Assembly (NCBI GenBank): GCA_037447655.1
Contig: JBBHKE010003173.1
Span: forward strand, 64,902 to 128,901
Source of the DNA: Zygnema cylindricum
Lineage: Eukaryota; Streptophyta; Zygnematophyceae; Zygnematales; Zygnemataceae
Direction of reading: 5' to 3'
DNA length: 64,000 nucleotides
Shown here: positions 12,235 through 25,227 of the stretch, piece by piece
Layout: the number at the start of each line of letters is the position of its first letter
How positions within the stretch are numbered: the first letter of the stretch is position 1
The notes under the pieces: model-generated
What the model saw: the letters and a program-made list of their open reading frames with translations, nothing else
Databases searched by the model: none
What the model was told of the DNA's origin: nothing
Position numbers and translations under genes: made by a program

Positions 12235-12435
12235 AAATTCCCAGCCAGTAGCGCCTCGCGTTCGCACGCATAAAAAGCACAATTCAAAACATAATTCAAA
12301 ATATTTTTGAATTTCCTAATCTTAAGTGGATTCCACTCGACAAATTCCCAACCAGTAGCGCCTCACGTTCGCACGCGTAAAAAATATAATTTAAAATGTA
12401 ATTCAAACTATTTTATAATTTCCTAAGCTTAAGCG
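12235..12435. repeat. Tandem duplication, period about 107 bp, two copies
   Basis: AAATTCCCAGCCAGTAGCGCC at 12235 recurs as AAATTCCCAACCAGTAGCGCC at 12342, followed in both by GTTCGCACGC, TAAAAAA, AATTCAAA and AATTTCCTAA-CTTAAG. The copies differ at roughly one base in seven. Confidence 0.8.
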
Positions 12436-12439
12436 TGCT

Positions 12440-13100
12440 GCGCCTTCGCACGTGTGGAATCTTCTTGACCTTCCGTACTCCATCCGCAAAACGGACTGGG
12501 CGGTGTGAGAGTCACCGACCAATAGTCGGCGTCCACGAGGCGCGATCCCAGAGACGGTAGCTTGGCCAGCGCGTCCAGCGTGAGGCGTCGACGTGACGAG
12601 CTCATTCTTGCGCCGAGAGGACTGGCCAATAGGAGGGCGCCACGTCGACAAGGAATAGAGGCGTCGGAGGACGGAGCGTCGGAGGAAAAAAAGGAAGGGA
12701 GGGGAATGAAAGATGCGGGAGATGGGCCCATGGGTGGAGGACACATGTCACGGAGGAGAGAGAGAGAGGGAGAGGAGAAAAGATAAAGAGATTTGTCGTT
12801 TTCTTGAAGGGAGAGAGTTTTAGGGTTGAGGTTGCTTTGCTGTTCGTGAAACTGGCGGGAAAGCTGTGGGAGAGAGAGTGAGAGAGAGGAAGTGGCGTTA
12901 TGGAGGGAAGAAGCGGCCTTTTATAATTTATAAGTATCGGAAAGTGGAGCGAAACGAGAGAGAGAGAGAGAAGGTCAACGAGGAAGAAAGCAGGCGATAG
13001 ATTTTTGTCGCGACGTGAAGTTATGGCAGTCCTGCCGTCTTCAGCGCGCAGCCGCACAGTGGCTGGAAATGCTCGGCAAGGTCGATAGGCCAAGCTGATG
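12440..13100. promoter_or_regulatory. GC-rich promoter-like block
   Basis: This block is clearly richer in G, C and CpG than its surroundings. It carries two CCAAT-type motifs (CCAATAG near 12517, GGCCAATAGG near 12625), several ACGT cores (CCACGTCGAC, GGCGTCCACGAG) and a GA-rich stretch at 12755-12900 that would suit a leader. Open stretches of 74-163 codons exist on both strands but are low-complexity and match nothing I know. I infer a possible promoter, perhaps of a displaced or lost gene. Confidence 0.35.
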
Positions 13101-13266
13101 ATTGCCTGCGCGAATGGCTAAGGGCCGCGTGTTGAAAGAAGACAAAAACGTCGTCTTGCGTTGTCCTGGTGGAAGATAGGACGTACGGAAGGTCCTCGAC
13201 TGTGACGGTTTTGTCTTTTAGTGTTCGCCGAAAGCTTTCCAGTTTGACCTAGGATAGAGTACAGTA

Positions 13267-13509
13267 CACCATGTATCGCTATTAGTGTAGAGGTTCGCTT
13301 CCCCACTAAAAACAGCTTTTCTCCGTACACGCTTACTGGGTTGTACGGATTGTTCATTCGACGGTTGCGATTGAAAGGCAAGATTCTCACTTTCCGATTG
13401 GGAGTCTCCAATTGAAAATCTGACAAGTGTGTACGAAACAATGATGATGTACGTGGCGAAAGAAACCTCTACACTAAAATATTTTCTCTGCACTAATATC
13501 GAGACACAG
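13267..13509. mobile_element. MITE family C, copy 1 (hairpin type)
   Basis: The left end reads TACACCATGTATCGCTATTAG and the right end is a diverged inverse (CACTAATATCGAGACACAGTA). The centre has the family C hallmarks TTTTCTCCGTACAC, GGTTGCGATTGAAAGG, AGATTCTCA, TTCCGATTGGGAGTCTC and GACAAGTGTGTACG. These form a long internal hairpin. This is the most diverged of the three fuller copies. Confidence 0.65.
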
Positions 13510-13519
13510 TACCGTACAG

Positions 13520-14340
13520 TTGCATAGGGTCAATTTTTGCTGGTATTTTAACCGACATCAAATGTCAACTATTTAATTATTCATTGCTAACGTACGGTTT
13601 AACACCTAGCCCCGGCACTGGACGGTACAAGAAGTTGAGGGACCGTATGGATGGGATCCTATTGACCAATATGTTGACCGCCACGTCAACGATTCTACCG
13701 TAATGATGAAAAAAGGCGTCGAGGCAAGACGATTGTTTGCAAAGGCCAAATAATATAATAATTATTTGAATTACATTTACCCTTTTGTACCCTGATGGAT
13801 TTTCGAAAGCAAGTTTTGCAATAAAGATTCTTTCTTTTATTACAATCAAGGATTTTGCCTAATGCTAAGGGTAAATCGTACAATATTAGGGGAAAAAGTA
13901 CGTAAATCTACCCGAAAAATGTACGATATGTACGATTTTCTCTCATAACGAGGGTAAAACTTTGATAGTATGACTTGCGCGAAAAGCTAAAGGTTGAAAA
14001 CAAGTTGTCCGTACTCTGCCTGTACGGACACGAAATTTTTGCGATATATATCGCGATAATTTATGTTGGTCTCGGTACGATATATCGAGGATCCTCCTCG
14101 ATCGATATTCGATATATCGAATATCGAGATTATCACGATATGAATCTACCCGATACCCAACACTATTCATATATAATCTTTTAACGGAACAAAACAGCCG
14201 GCCGGCAGAAGCGGGAAATTTAACGGAAACAAGAAAGCCGGCAGAAACCGGAATTGCGTTGACATTTTCAAACTGAAACAGTGTGGTTTTCGACCGTACT
14301 GCACGCTGTACGGATTAAATATTCGATTCTATACATCCGT
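13520..14340. other. Intergenic DNA with a GATATATCG-rich patch
   Basis: No gene is visible. The 14040-14160 stretch is dense in overlapping inverted motifs (CGATATATCG, TCGATATTCGATATATCGA), and CCGTAC/GTACGG motifs are frequent throughout. Confidence 0.5.
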
Positions 14341-14344
14341 GTTA

Positions 14345-15307
14345 GGGCACTTTCCCATGTGCTAAAGTTACAGTTATTTTGTGTCGTTTTCCTCTACAAC
14401 TTGGAAAAAAACGAGAAAATTTGCAGCCGTACCAAAACATTGAAATTTCCACCGTACAAGTTGCGTTACCTTAAAACTTTACATGTACTGCAGTTTGTCG
14501 TCTAGCGAGTTTCGACCCACTTTCGCGTCCTTTCAGCTCATCTTCAAACTATATTTAAAATCACCTCGCGAGGTGATTTTAAATATAGTTCCATGAGGTG
14601 AGCGAATAGGTAGATGTTGTCGCACGTGTCAGAAGTTTTTTACAAATTTTGTGCACGCAGTACAAAAAAAAAACGTACTACACGTTTCCAGCCTGTGCGT
14701 GACTTTTTCCCGTGCGCTTTTTTCCGTACAGGGGCTGTGGAGGGGTCTCGACCAACGGACGCCATTTCGCAAAGTCCGTGAAAGCGCCTCTCTCTCTCTC
14801 CCTCTCCCACTACCGCGTCTATCTCACAATTCTTGCAACGAAAAATGTCTATGATGGTATCAAATGAAAGATCTCTGAAAACGATTTCTTTTACTATAAT
14901 TGGGCGTATTTTTATGGCAAGTAGAGTAAAAAAAGACAAAAAAAAAAAACAACACGGAAACCATGGCAGAAAGTTTTAGGACTTTGTGACGTCGGCGCTG
15001 TCATAGTTGAGCGTGACGTGCGTGACGTCACAATGTCACAAACCCTAAACATCCGCAATGCCTCCACGTCGACAATGTGGCGTACAGACATTGCGAAGTG
15101 ACAACTGTTCAGCGTGCGGGTGGACGTCAGAAATTGAAGCCGAGTGGAAGTTTGGCAACATTTTGTGTACCGCTTATATGTCACATGTTTCGTACATGTC
15201 TACGCTTGTCACTTTTGAAGTAACAAGTTATTTGCGAAGTTGTACGGAGAATCTTCGCTATAAACAAAGTTACAAGATTAAAGTTTCAGTTACATGGGAA
15301 AGTGCCC
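14345..15307. mobile_element. PIF/Harbinger-like non-autonomous element (TIR GGGCACTTTCCCATGT, TSD TTA)
   Basis: The left end GGGCACTTTCCCATGT and right end ACATGGGAAAGTGCCC are perfect inverted repeats of 16 bp, flanked by TTA (14342-14344 and 15308-15310). It is 963 bp long with no transposase. Short open stretches inside look like chance. A related end, TTAGGGCGGCTTCCCATGT, stands at about 15369-15387 and may mark a truncated cousin. Confidence 0.8.
14547..14590. repeat. 44-bp perfect palindrome
   Basis: Each 22-base arm reads AACTATATTTAAAATCACCT plus CG to the centre and is followed directly by its exact inverse, with no spacer. It lies inside the Harbinger-like element at 14345-15307. 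Confidence 0.95.
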
Positions 15308-16139
15308 TTATTAGTATTTGTTTGATGTTAAGTAATTTCTAAAATACTCTTTGCGCCAAAGTTGTTAGGTGAGTTAGGGCGGCTTCCCATGTTGGTCCGA
15401 ATACAAAACTGTACGGTACGTACTTTTACGAAATTTTCCCCATGTGCGTGAGAAATCGTATCTTTCTAAATGAGGGGACGAGACGCTCGCATTCAAAAAT
15501 TTAAAGGATTCGAGCACGTTAACAAGATTCGACCTCGCCTCTTTCGCTAGGGAAGGGCCAGTGAAAAATGAGCACGTTGTATAGTACGTCCAAAAAAATA
15601 ATGTCGGTTGTGGTCGCCAAAATTTTGACGTTGCCACGTCCCACGATGCAAAGAAAAATATGTACGCGAAAAATAAATAAAAAAGGAAAAATAAATTGAA
15701 TAAAGTTGATCGGACGACGACATGGTACAAAGGTACAATTTTGATGTACCATTCGTATGTACCTTAAGTACCGCACGAAAACCCCCAAACAACGGTGACT
15801 GTTATAATGGAGCGTAAGGTTTTTTTTTAGTCTCATCGCGGCCGTTCTTCTGCCCGAGGATGCTCTTACATGTACACGTGGCTTCCAGTCGTTTGTCGAA
15901 ATCGCCTTAATGGGGAAAAAAAAAATCTTAATGGAAGGAAACTTCCACCCTACCAAACGACAGAGAGCACGAAGGCTCTTCGATACAAAACACATTTCCG
16001 CTCATCGAGAATCTGAGTTAACAATCACGCTTTGCCCACGTGTTGCTGAATTAGTTAAGCCGTCACATAAACAAAATATGTACTTCGGCGTAAAAGACCT
16101 ACAGTATTCTCAAAATGGTTTCAGTTCTACAGAGCTTTG

Positions 16140-16587
16140 CATAGTTTAAAAGTAGGTGATAGTACGCCCATACAATATGCCTATTGTACGCAAAACATAC
16201 AATATGACCTTAAGACCCATATTGTATTGGTTGCAAAATGGAAAAAAATAGTACAGGGTTGAGTTGCACATCGAAAGATAGAGAATTAAACGTCATGCCT
16301 AATTTTTGAAAAACATTCGGACAAAACATTATTTTTTTGTGAGTTTTGAGGATTTTTTTATTTAAACCGTCAGATTTGGACGATCGGACGGTCGTTGATA
16401 AAAGTAGCGATCTAAGAAGATCACATGAAAAGCCCATAACACGACTTACGATAGGACTATCGTCAGATTCGGACGGTCGCTGATCAAAGTAGCGATTTAA
16501 GAAGATCACATGAAAAGCCCATAACACAACTTCCGATAAAGGTGCCTACAGAAGGCCTACAATAGAAACGCCTACTTTTGAACTATG
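16140..16587. mobile_element. hAT-type MITE with perfect 8-bp target duplication
   Basis: Terminal repeats CATAGTTTAAAAGTAGGTG and its inverse (one end CATAGTTCAAAAGTAGGCG) enclose 448 bp. The flanks are GAGCTTTG at 16132-16139 and GAGCTTTG at 16588-16595, an exact 8-bp duplication as made by hAT transposases. The interior contains a tandem duplication with 93-bp period (16368-16460 and 16461-about 16545; shared AAGAAGATCACATGAAAAGC). There is no coding capacity. Confidence 0.88.
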
Positions 16588-16599
16588 GAGCTTTGTCCT

Positions 16600-18467
16600 C
16601 GACCTGTCCTTTGTTTCCTTTGACATGACTTGTTGAGTCAAGTCAAAACTGTACATTCCTATTCCATGGACGAATGCAAAAATTTTCATCTCAACCCGCA
16701 ATTTATTCGCAAATATAAAAAAAAACATGTGCTCAATACAGTTTGATTTGAAAACAAATCGTCACGAACTAATTTTGTCAAAGATACCTTTTCGAATCGT
16801 GCGGTCAGAAAAACACTACATGGGACTCAGGCTACAATAATCCATCGATTGAGCACCATTTATCACACTACACTGCACATCGTTTTCGGAGTTAATAACA
16901 AGTACGGTGGTGAAGTACAGTTGCGACTTTGAAGTACTGACTTAAAGTACAGAAATTGACTTGACTTGACTCGACCTGACTTTGAGACTTGAATTATGGT
17001 TGCGACTTTTTTTTGCCGAAAATGATAAAATGCTGTTAGCAACACTATTTAAGGGATCCACGTCTCCTAGCTTTAAATTCTTGTTTTATATTATAGTTTC
17101 ACATCGGCACTACTGAAGTAATCTCTCAACGCTATATACCAACGAGGGGCAGTGAGCTGACGTTTTACCCTGGTTCAAAGGGTAAAACGTACAGTCCGTA
17201 CAGTTTTTAGGATAATTTACATCTGTACACCCCTCCTCGACATTAGGGCAAACTTTTTCAATGTCATTATCTTCGATTACAGCTTCCTACAAGGAATGGA
17301 TTAGATGGCACAATGAAGGTGAGATAACTCGACACATCTAAAAGCTTGGATTCTGAGGGTCATCCATCAGATCAGTTATGCTCAAAACAACAGTTCCATG
17401 TGTCAGTTAAACCAAACATCCTCACTAACCCCAGTTTGTAAAAGTCGGGGCCGAATCACAGACGTTGCCCAATCCATCTCAAAATATATCCCCGAAATGC
17501 CTCAAAAGTCAAAAACGTAGATAACAACGTCTGCACACCAGCGGTCATCAGAATAAATACCCCACAAACAAGTTGCCATATATACACACATACACCCGAC
17601 ATTGTGTACACCATACATCACCTATACATAGTCCATACTAATGTAGTAATATTTTACACTACATCATAAAAATGTAAAACAGAACACAATCTTGCTATTA
17701 ACCTTATTAAGCATACTGTACAATGAGTTTAAGCAATTACAGAGTACTGATACTAACATCCCAGGCAAACAAGATGACAAGTTAAAAGAGAAGAAACAAA
17801 CAAAAAACAAGCGAACAACCAAGGAAAAACATGTAAAAAACAAACCCTTTTTTCAAAACTTGATTTCATCCACCAAAAATACACAATAATTTGTAGGGAC
17901 ACCAGTCTGACTGTGTTTCTTTTAGTGTTTTAACCCTGCTAAAAGTCGATCAAAGGAAAGTAGACACTTCTGACACTATAAAAGAATCGGTAGTATGTAC
18001 AGTAATGAGGCATGGTGACCTCATTATATACCCAATAGGTTCACCTCCCATGCCTTTTAAAAACCATTAAAAACGACTAAGTAAGAACTAACTCTAATAT
18101 GCCACAAAAAAAATGCCAAAAGCCCTTTCTACATGCATCCCTTGAGTTCACAAGCCTCCACTAGTACTTTCACCCAGAAAAAAAAGAAAACCCAAAGGAG
18201 AAAAAGCTAATTCAACAAACAAATCAAGCACTATTTGTTTTCCCAACAATGGTCTATGTTGAGATTTATATACAAAAGAAGTTTATATATATATTGGCAA
18301 CACTCGATACTTCATCTCCATATCTAACCACCGCCACTGAACCGCGAACTCGAACTCAAAAGTCACCAATATGTGACAACTGTATACAAAAGGACGAATG
18401 TCAATATAACCAAATCTGGTCGTGGCAATATAACCAAATCCGAAAGTGTATATAGTGTCAATATAAC
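16600..18467. other. Spacer and probable 3' region of ClpD
   Basis: No gene is recognised. The first several hundred bases below 18468 probably include the ClpD 3' UTR. The rest is AT-rich with a SOLiD-like mix of short A/T runs and no repeated unit that I could define. Confidence 0.5.
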
Positions 18468-21400
18468 CTAGTCGGATACGGCCACAACGGGAGCTTGAAG
18501 GTATTCAAGACAGAGACCGTGTTCACAAGGATCCGGCCTCGAAAGATGAGAAACCATAGGACTCCCATCAGGACCGATGTCGAGGAGAGCCGTATCTCCC
18601 TCTTTAAAGTCTTGCAGTAAAAGAGCCTCACTGAGAGTGTCTTCTACAAGTCTCATGACCGCCCGTCGTAAAGGCCGAGCTCCATAAACACGATCATAAC
18701 CTTCCTCACCAATTAATGTGACCATGGCTTCCGTAATCTCCAAGTTGATACCACGAGCTTGCAGGCGTTCCTTTGTTTCTTTCAACATGATGTCCACAAT
18801 AGCTCGAACCTGTGTGACAAAAAAAACATTCCACTATCAACATTTTGCTTAACACAAGAATCAAAGGCGGATCTACTCTGCAGATAAAAAGCTTTACCGA
18901 CATCCACTCTTAGACATAACAGGAAAAGAGATGAAAACTGAATTAAAGCAGTTATAAACTACAAAAAAGGCAAAAAGGGTGGAAGGAGCATGCGTCCTGA
19001 CCTGACTCTTCTCTAAAGATTGGAAGACTACGATTTCGTCAATTCGATTCAGAAGCTCGGGCCTGAAATAGGCTTTCAGTTCGTCCGTCACAAGTTCTTT
19101 CAAAGCTGTATATTTGCCGCCATCTGGTTCGTCTGTTTCCAAAGTGAAGCCAATTCTATGGGAACCGCCCCTCGCGATGGCAGTTGAGCCGACATTTGAA
19201 GTCATCACAATGAGAGTATTCTTGAAGGAAACACTTCGTCCCTGCATCGAAATGAGTCACGGAGCATGAGAGGATGAGCTACCAGTTATTATTTAGGGTT
19301 TATAAGGTTTTTCAAGAGTTTTTTAGTCTTCTTACAGTGTCTAAACCACTATAATTATTTCCGTTGTAGCACATTGTAAACTAACATGTAAATGTTAACA
19401 GCAGAACAGACAAACAATGATAATGTCCAGATCACACCGCCGAATGCAAAATTTTAGAGTTAAAACGCCGTGTTCCACTCTGTAAATTCGGGTTCAACAA
19501 CAACAAGACAGCTTCAACATTTGATGTTTCTCTTGGCTATTGAAGGTTTTTTAGGGTTAGAGCCTAACCTGAGAGTCAGTCATCCGACCATCTTCAAACA
19601 GCTGAAGAAGGAGGTTAAAAACATCAGGATGGGCTTTTTCAATCTCATCCAAAAGGACGACAGAAAAGGGACGTCGACGAACAGCTTCGGTAAGAGTGCC
19701 TCCATCTCCAAAGCCAACATATCCGGGCGGCGAACCAATCAATTTACTAATAGTGTGTCGTTCCATGTACTCACTCATGTCCAATCGCACCATTGCCTCA
19801 TCCTGCCAGGAGATGAAACACAACTCTGTTGGTTTCTTGCAGAAAATGTAAAACGAAAAGTAGGACAATTAAACAGAGAAGTGCTACTAAACAAGATAAA
19901 ATAAGTAAATTGACACCTCATATTATCACATAAAAATTTGCAGCTAATCAAACAAGCCATACTTCTCCATCTCCCTCCTCTTCCTTGTCTCCTCCCACCT
20001 CTCTTTCGCCCTCACACCCCACCCTCACCCTCTCCCACTTCCTCTCCCTATCCTCATTTCATTTGTTGTCATTGCCATCGATGACATTCATCTTAATTAT
20101 TAAATACCAGATATGTCGTTTATTTGTTAAGAACTCAAAGATCTACAAAGGAGCATACCGATCCGAAATAATGTTTGGCGAGTGCTTTAGTTAATTCTGT
20201 CTTTCCAACACCAGTTGGACCACAGAAAAGCATTGCTGCTATAGGACGATTAGGATTCGTGAGACCGACTCGAGCTCGTCTCACTGCCCTCGCAATGGCT
20301 TTTACAGCGTGATCCTGTCCTACCACTCGAGATCGCAAAATATCCTCAAGATCAACAAGTTTCTTTTGCTCGTCTGCAGTCAACTGCTCAATAGGGACTC
20401 CAGACCACATCGAAGCAACCGCAGCAATTTCCGCAGGTCCGACAATAACAGGTCTGTAAAAAACAACAGCGGTTCACTTCTCAGAGTTTGTTTGAATTGT
20501 TTGTGGCATAGGTAATTGAGAGAAAACCAGGTTCAGAACCAAACATCAGAGCAAACTATTCCTGCCTACTCGCTTCAAAAAGATCGAGAAAATAAACAAA
20601 ATAGTAATGGTGACAGGTCTTTAAAAAACAACAACCCATTCACTTCCCAGGGATTGATGAGAAATGTCTACAACATACACAATTGACAGGAAATTAGACT
20701 TAGAACCAGGAATTATGAGCAAATTATAATAATGAGAAAAAGGATGGCCGTCATAGCTGCAAAAAACATATTCACAACACCTACCCATCATCATAGTCAT
20801 CGTCAAGTGCAGGGTTGAGATAAACTGGATCTGAAAGTGGTGCAGCGACGACAAGTGTACCAGAAGAAGATGACGTGTCAGAAGATGAAAAGGCGGCTAT
20901 GCCTCCCGCTGCCTGCGATGCAGAAGAAACATTTATTCAACTTGCTTCAGACGAGAGTTTTTCAGGATTACTCAAACTTTTTTCTTCCAAAGGGCACCAG
21001 AAACAAAATCAAACCTTCAGTTCTTCAATCTCATTTAAGGCTACGACTGTCACGGCAGCTTTGCATTTACATGAGTTCAGTTGAAAACAATTTGCACACT
21101 CACTGCTTCCTGCGATGCTTGTACTGCCCGAATCTCCTGCCAATATTCACTGGGAGACTTGGTCAGAACACTAGTTTGGCGACTTTTTCGTCTGTGAAAA
21201 GCGTCAATCCGAGCTCTACTTCCAGCCTCATCCATGAGATCAATCGCCTTATCTGGAAGAAACCGATCTTGAATGTATCTCGCCGAAAGTTGAACTGCTG
21301 CGTCAACTGCCTCCATAGTAATCCGGCAGCGATGATGTGTCTCATATTTGCTTTTAAGCCCCATTAAAATGTGTACCGCATCTTCCTGTAAGTCAAAGGT

Positions 21401-24400
21401 GAATAAACAGAACGCAAAATATCGACAGCTGAGTTTACAACAGCCACCGTGCAATCTGGGGAAAACACTAATCTGCTCAAGAGGGATGCTCCTAGTTGAG
21501 CAGAAGTAAAGCAATTTAAGGACCTTTGAATACGAAGTCACTAATATGCCTCTGAAGGTCACAATGAAACAACAACTACAACCTAGGTTTCTTGAAGTGA
21601 AAGCAAGATTTCTTAGAACAGCTTATATATAGGTAAAAAATTGGCTTATTACACGTTTAGGATCTCATCACCTATCAGCGCCAAAATATGGGTCCACCCA
21701 ATAGTTTAGTCAACATCCTCAACCGTCCTCAATTATGAGAAAGTCGAAAAGTATGGCATTCCCATAATGCTAAGGACCACCATGCTGGCAAATATTCTGA
21801 CTGAAGTAGTCTCAAGAATTTCCTGCTTTTTTCATTTTCTTTTTTCTTCAAAGTTTAAAAGTGTACCTGGCTAGGCTCATTAACCATGACTGGTTGAAAT
21901 CGTCGCGCCAATGCCTTGTCCTTCTCAATATGTTTTCGGTGCTCGTCCAAAGTAGTGGCTCCAATGCACTGAACATAACACCAGCTGAAAATTGTTAGAC
22001 GAAACCGAGGAATTTAAAACAGATATACAGCAAAACAAAAAACTACCCGTATTTTTTTTTTTCCTTTCTTGCAAGCAGCCTTTATTCTGAACCCGTCCCA
22101 GAGGTCCTCATACCACAAAGACTGATGAATTAAACCAGCAAATAGTATCACAACAACAGATCATGTTTGATTTTTTTTCTGTGATTCCTTCCTGCGACTC
22201 TTGGAGCCTTTCCATGACTACTCAATCAAAGGAGTGACCCCTATTCAGAGAATCTCCAACCATCTATACGAGATTTGTTTGGACTCCGGATAACAAAACC
22301 TACTTTCAAAAAAAAAATAAAAAAAATCCCACAGACTTGCAGACGTAAGCAAACTTAGTGCTGCAAGGACAATTGCAAAACTGAGTGAAACTGGATCCTC
22401 AAAAAGTAGCAAAAAGGTGCAAAGAGGAAACAAAAAGACTGACCTGAAGCTGCCCGCGAGCTAAAGCTGGTTTTAGCAAATTGGCAATGTCTAAACCGGC
22501 CCCATGGCCTCCACGACCAACAGAACCAGAACCGACAAGTGTGTGAACTTCATCAATGAGAAGAATAACATTTCCTGCATAATTACAAATAACTAGTTTA
22601 TAATACACATGTAATAGCCATTTTAACACACAAAATCTCGTGCAATTCATCAATGACAGAATACGATTGCCTTCACAATCCAAACCAACAAACTAGTTTG
22701 CAATGTACATATATACAATAGCCAAGTAAACAACATATTTTAGTGTATGTAATCCATAATGCCAATGCCATCTGCAGAAACTTAAGAAAGTTAAGAGTGG
22801 GTATCCACCATACAACAAGGAATGCTTCCTAAAGGCAGATGAAACATGCAAAATCATGCTATCCTTTAAAACTATCCTTCAGAAGGGAAACACAGAAACA
22901 AATCAGATGCAAAGGGAGCTGACAGACAGATATCACTGCCCCTGGATGGATATGTACAAAAAAGCATGTGAGAAATTGCTTTAGAGGTTTAGTAAGTGTA
23001 TAGATTACCTGAGGAGATAGTCTCCTCCACAAGTCCTGTAACACGAGTTTCAAGCTCTCCTCGCTCTTTTGCTCCAGCCAAAAGCAAACCCATATCCAAA
23101 GACATAACTCGTTTTCCCTGCAAAACTCGACCCATATAGTTTCAAAACAAGGCTTCACCAGAGCCGCCACACCGTTCCTTAATTTACCAAGTAAAAACAA
23201 AAAATGGCAAATGACATAAGAAGAAACAAACATAGCCTCCAGATAGGCACGCAAAAAAAACTTACAAGATGAGAACTCCAGCAAGCATGAACAAAGTTTT
23301 CTAGCAAAAACAATGCAAGATAAAACATAAATTTAGCCAAGGTTGAATTTTATGTACTCCTTACTTGCAGAAATTCAGGAACACTCCCTCCGACGATTCG
23401 CATAGCTAGACCCTCTGCAATAGCTGTTTTACCCACGCCAGGCTCACCCAACAAAATTGGATTGTTTTTGGTTCGTCGAGCCAAAATCTGCACAACGCGC
23501 TGTACTTCTTTGTCTCGACCAATCACAGGATCAATCTTTCCCTCGGAGGCTCGCGCAGTGATATCAATGCAAAAATCATTCAGGGCTCCCCTCTCTGCAA
23601 AATGGAACAAGCAGTGTCAGAAAACCAAGTATTAGAAGCGTCCAGTTAGACTCTAGAAAAATAGGGCCAAAAACTGAGTTTTTTTTGCAGTAATCAAGTA
23701 ACACAAAAATCTTTTTTCAGTCTACAAAAGCTACAAACTAAACCAGGGAAACAATTTAACTGCAAGTTCGAGATTGACAGGTGTTTTTACACCACACAAG
23801 TGTCACACAGGAAATATTTATACACTTGGGAAAACAAAAATGATGTTTTCGGCTATTACTAGCTTGATCCACACATGAAAGTGCCCAAAATAGACCTTGT
23901 CCTCACCAATTAACATAGCTTTTTAATAAGATGCCGTGGCAAACGTACCTACATTAATAAAAAAACTACTTGCATGTTTGGGAATAAGAAACACAAATGG
24001 GAACAACATACTGCTAGAACCTGACTAAAAAATCATTTTCAGGCAATTGATCAAAAAAAAAATTCATTGTAGAAAATACCTTTGCGATTTCCAGATCTGC
24101 GGAAACCAGACGCTGTACCAATAACAGCTTTATCGGCCATGCCAGCTGTTGAGCGTCCCTCCTTCGCAAGATCACCCTGGAGCCTTGTGATAGCTTCAGT
24201 ATGCAACTTGTCCTTTCGAAGCCCAAGTCTACACCATACACAATCAAAACAAAAAGTAAAGGTTATCAGAGAAGGGTAATGTCACACATCTTCCAAGACT
24301 TAACATGCTTAAGACCATTGCAAATAAATACTAACGATAATACACTGGGGATGACTACTGGCAATCCGTTTTTTTAAATAGCAATAAACTAGTGGAGCAA

Positions 24401-25164
24401 AATGACACAAACAGAAGCCAAACAGAATACAGATAAAAAAAAAGGCAGTTTTGAAAAGCAAATGTCGCACCAACAACAGCTTACCTGTCAAGAACTTTGC
24501 TTGCCCCACCATCCTCAACAAGGAGAATAGCGACTGCAATATGCTCAGGCGCAATATAATTGTGCCCCATTTTTCGAGACTCATCGAGCGCAGCCTCAAA
24601 AACCCTCTTACTTCCAGCTGAGAATGGCACCTCAGATGCTGGTTTATCTGTACCGGAGGAATTAAATAAACCGGCCTCATCGGTTAAGCTTTTGACAGCG
24701 TCACGAGCGCGCTCAACAGTGACACCTGTCCTCAAAAATCCATCATTACTACGTTCCTCAGCTACAAGGCCAAGAAATAATTGTTCCGTTCCCACCTCAC
24801 CACGTCCCATGGCCTTCGCCTCTCTCTGAGCTATCATAATCGCCTTAATAGCTCGCTCTGTGAACCTTTCAAAGACAGCTTTTACAACTGCCCTTTTGGC
24901 TACTTGAGGACAAGTCCTACAGTTAAGACTTCTGGCAACCGCAAGATGGAATGCATCAAATGGACCTCCACATACGGCGCTACAAGACAGATGTGAACTC
25001 CTTCGAAGTCCATCAAATGAAATCTCTGAAGGAGATCTTAAAGTATGTACAAGTGCTGTCTTTCCAAAGGAATCGGTAAAGCTGGCGTCTGTGGCTCCCA
25101 ATGACCGATTTGATGAGGAGGTAATGTGTGATGACAAGCTGGAATAACTGCTAATGGCTTCCAT
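18468..25164 (-). CDS. CLPD: Plastid Hsp100 chaperone ClpD (ERD1-type Clp ATPase), 12 exons
   Basis: A 973-aa AAA+ chaperone. Coding exons: 24485-25164, 24080-24228, 23365-23594, 23009-23117, 22444-22574, 21867-21968, 21104-21385, 20785-20912, 20159-20453, 19569-19802, 19002-19241, 18468-18809; all GT-AG and in phase. Residues 1 to about 95 are Ser-rich and transit-peptide-like. The Clp N-domain starts near 97 ([13 protein letters not shown]). D1 has GEPGVGKT at 326-333 and ILLIDE at about 393-398; D2 has GPTGVGKT at 682-689 and VVLLDE at about 749-755. An IGF loop at 810-812 is of the kind ClpC/ClpD use to dock ClpP. The sequence follows ClpD rather than ClpC (for example [13 protein letters not shown] and the short C-terminus), so the inferred role is feeding substrates to the stromal ClpP protease. 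The start is the ATG at 25164, with no in-frame upstream ATG needed. Confidence 0.93.
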
Positions 25165-25227
25165 GGTTTCCTCCAAAAAGCTCCTTTGTTTACAAATCTA
25201 GCAAGGGGCCTTAGGCAGGTTATTCTG

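Noticed and set aside
12602-13093. 163-codon minus-strand stretch in the GC-rich block
   Set aside because: Low-complexity Ser/Pro/Leu reading of a GA/CT-rich leader-like sequence, with no homology I can recognise.
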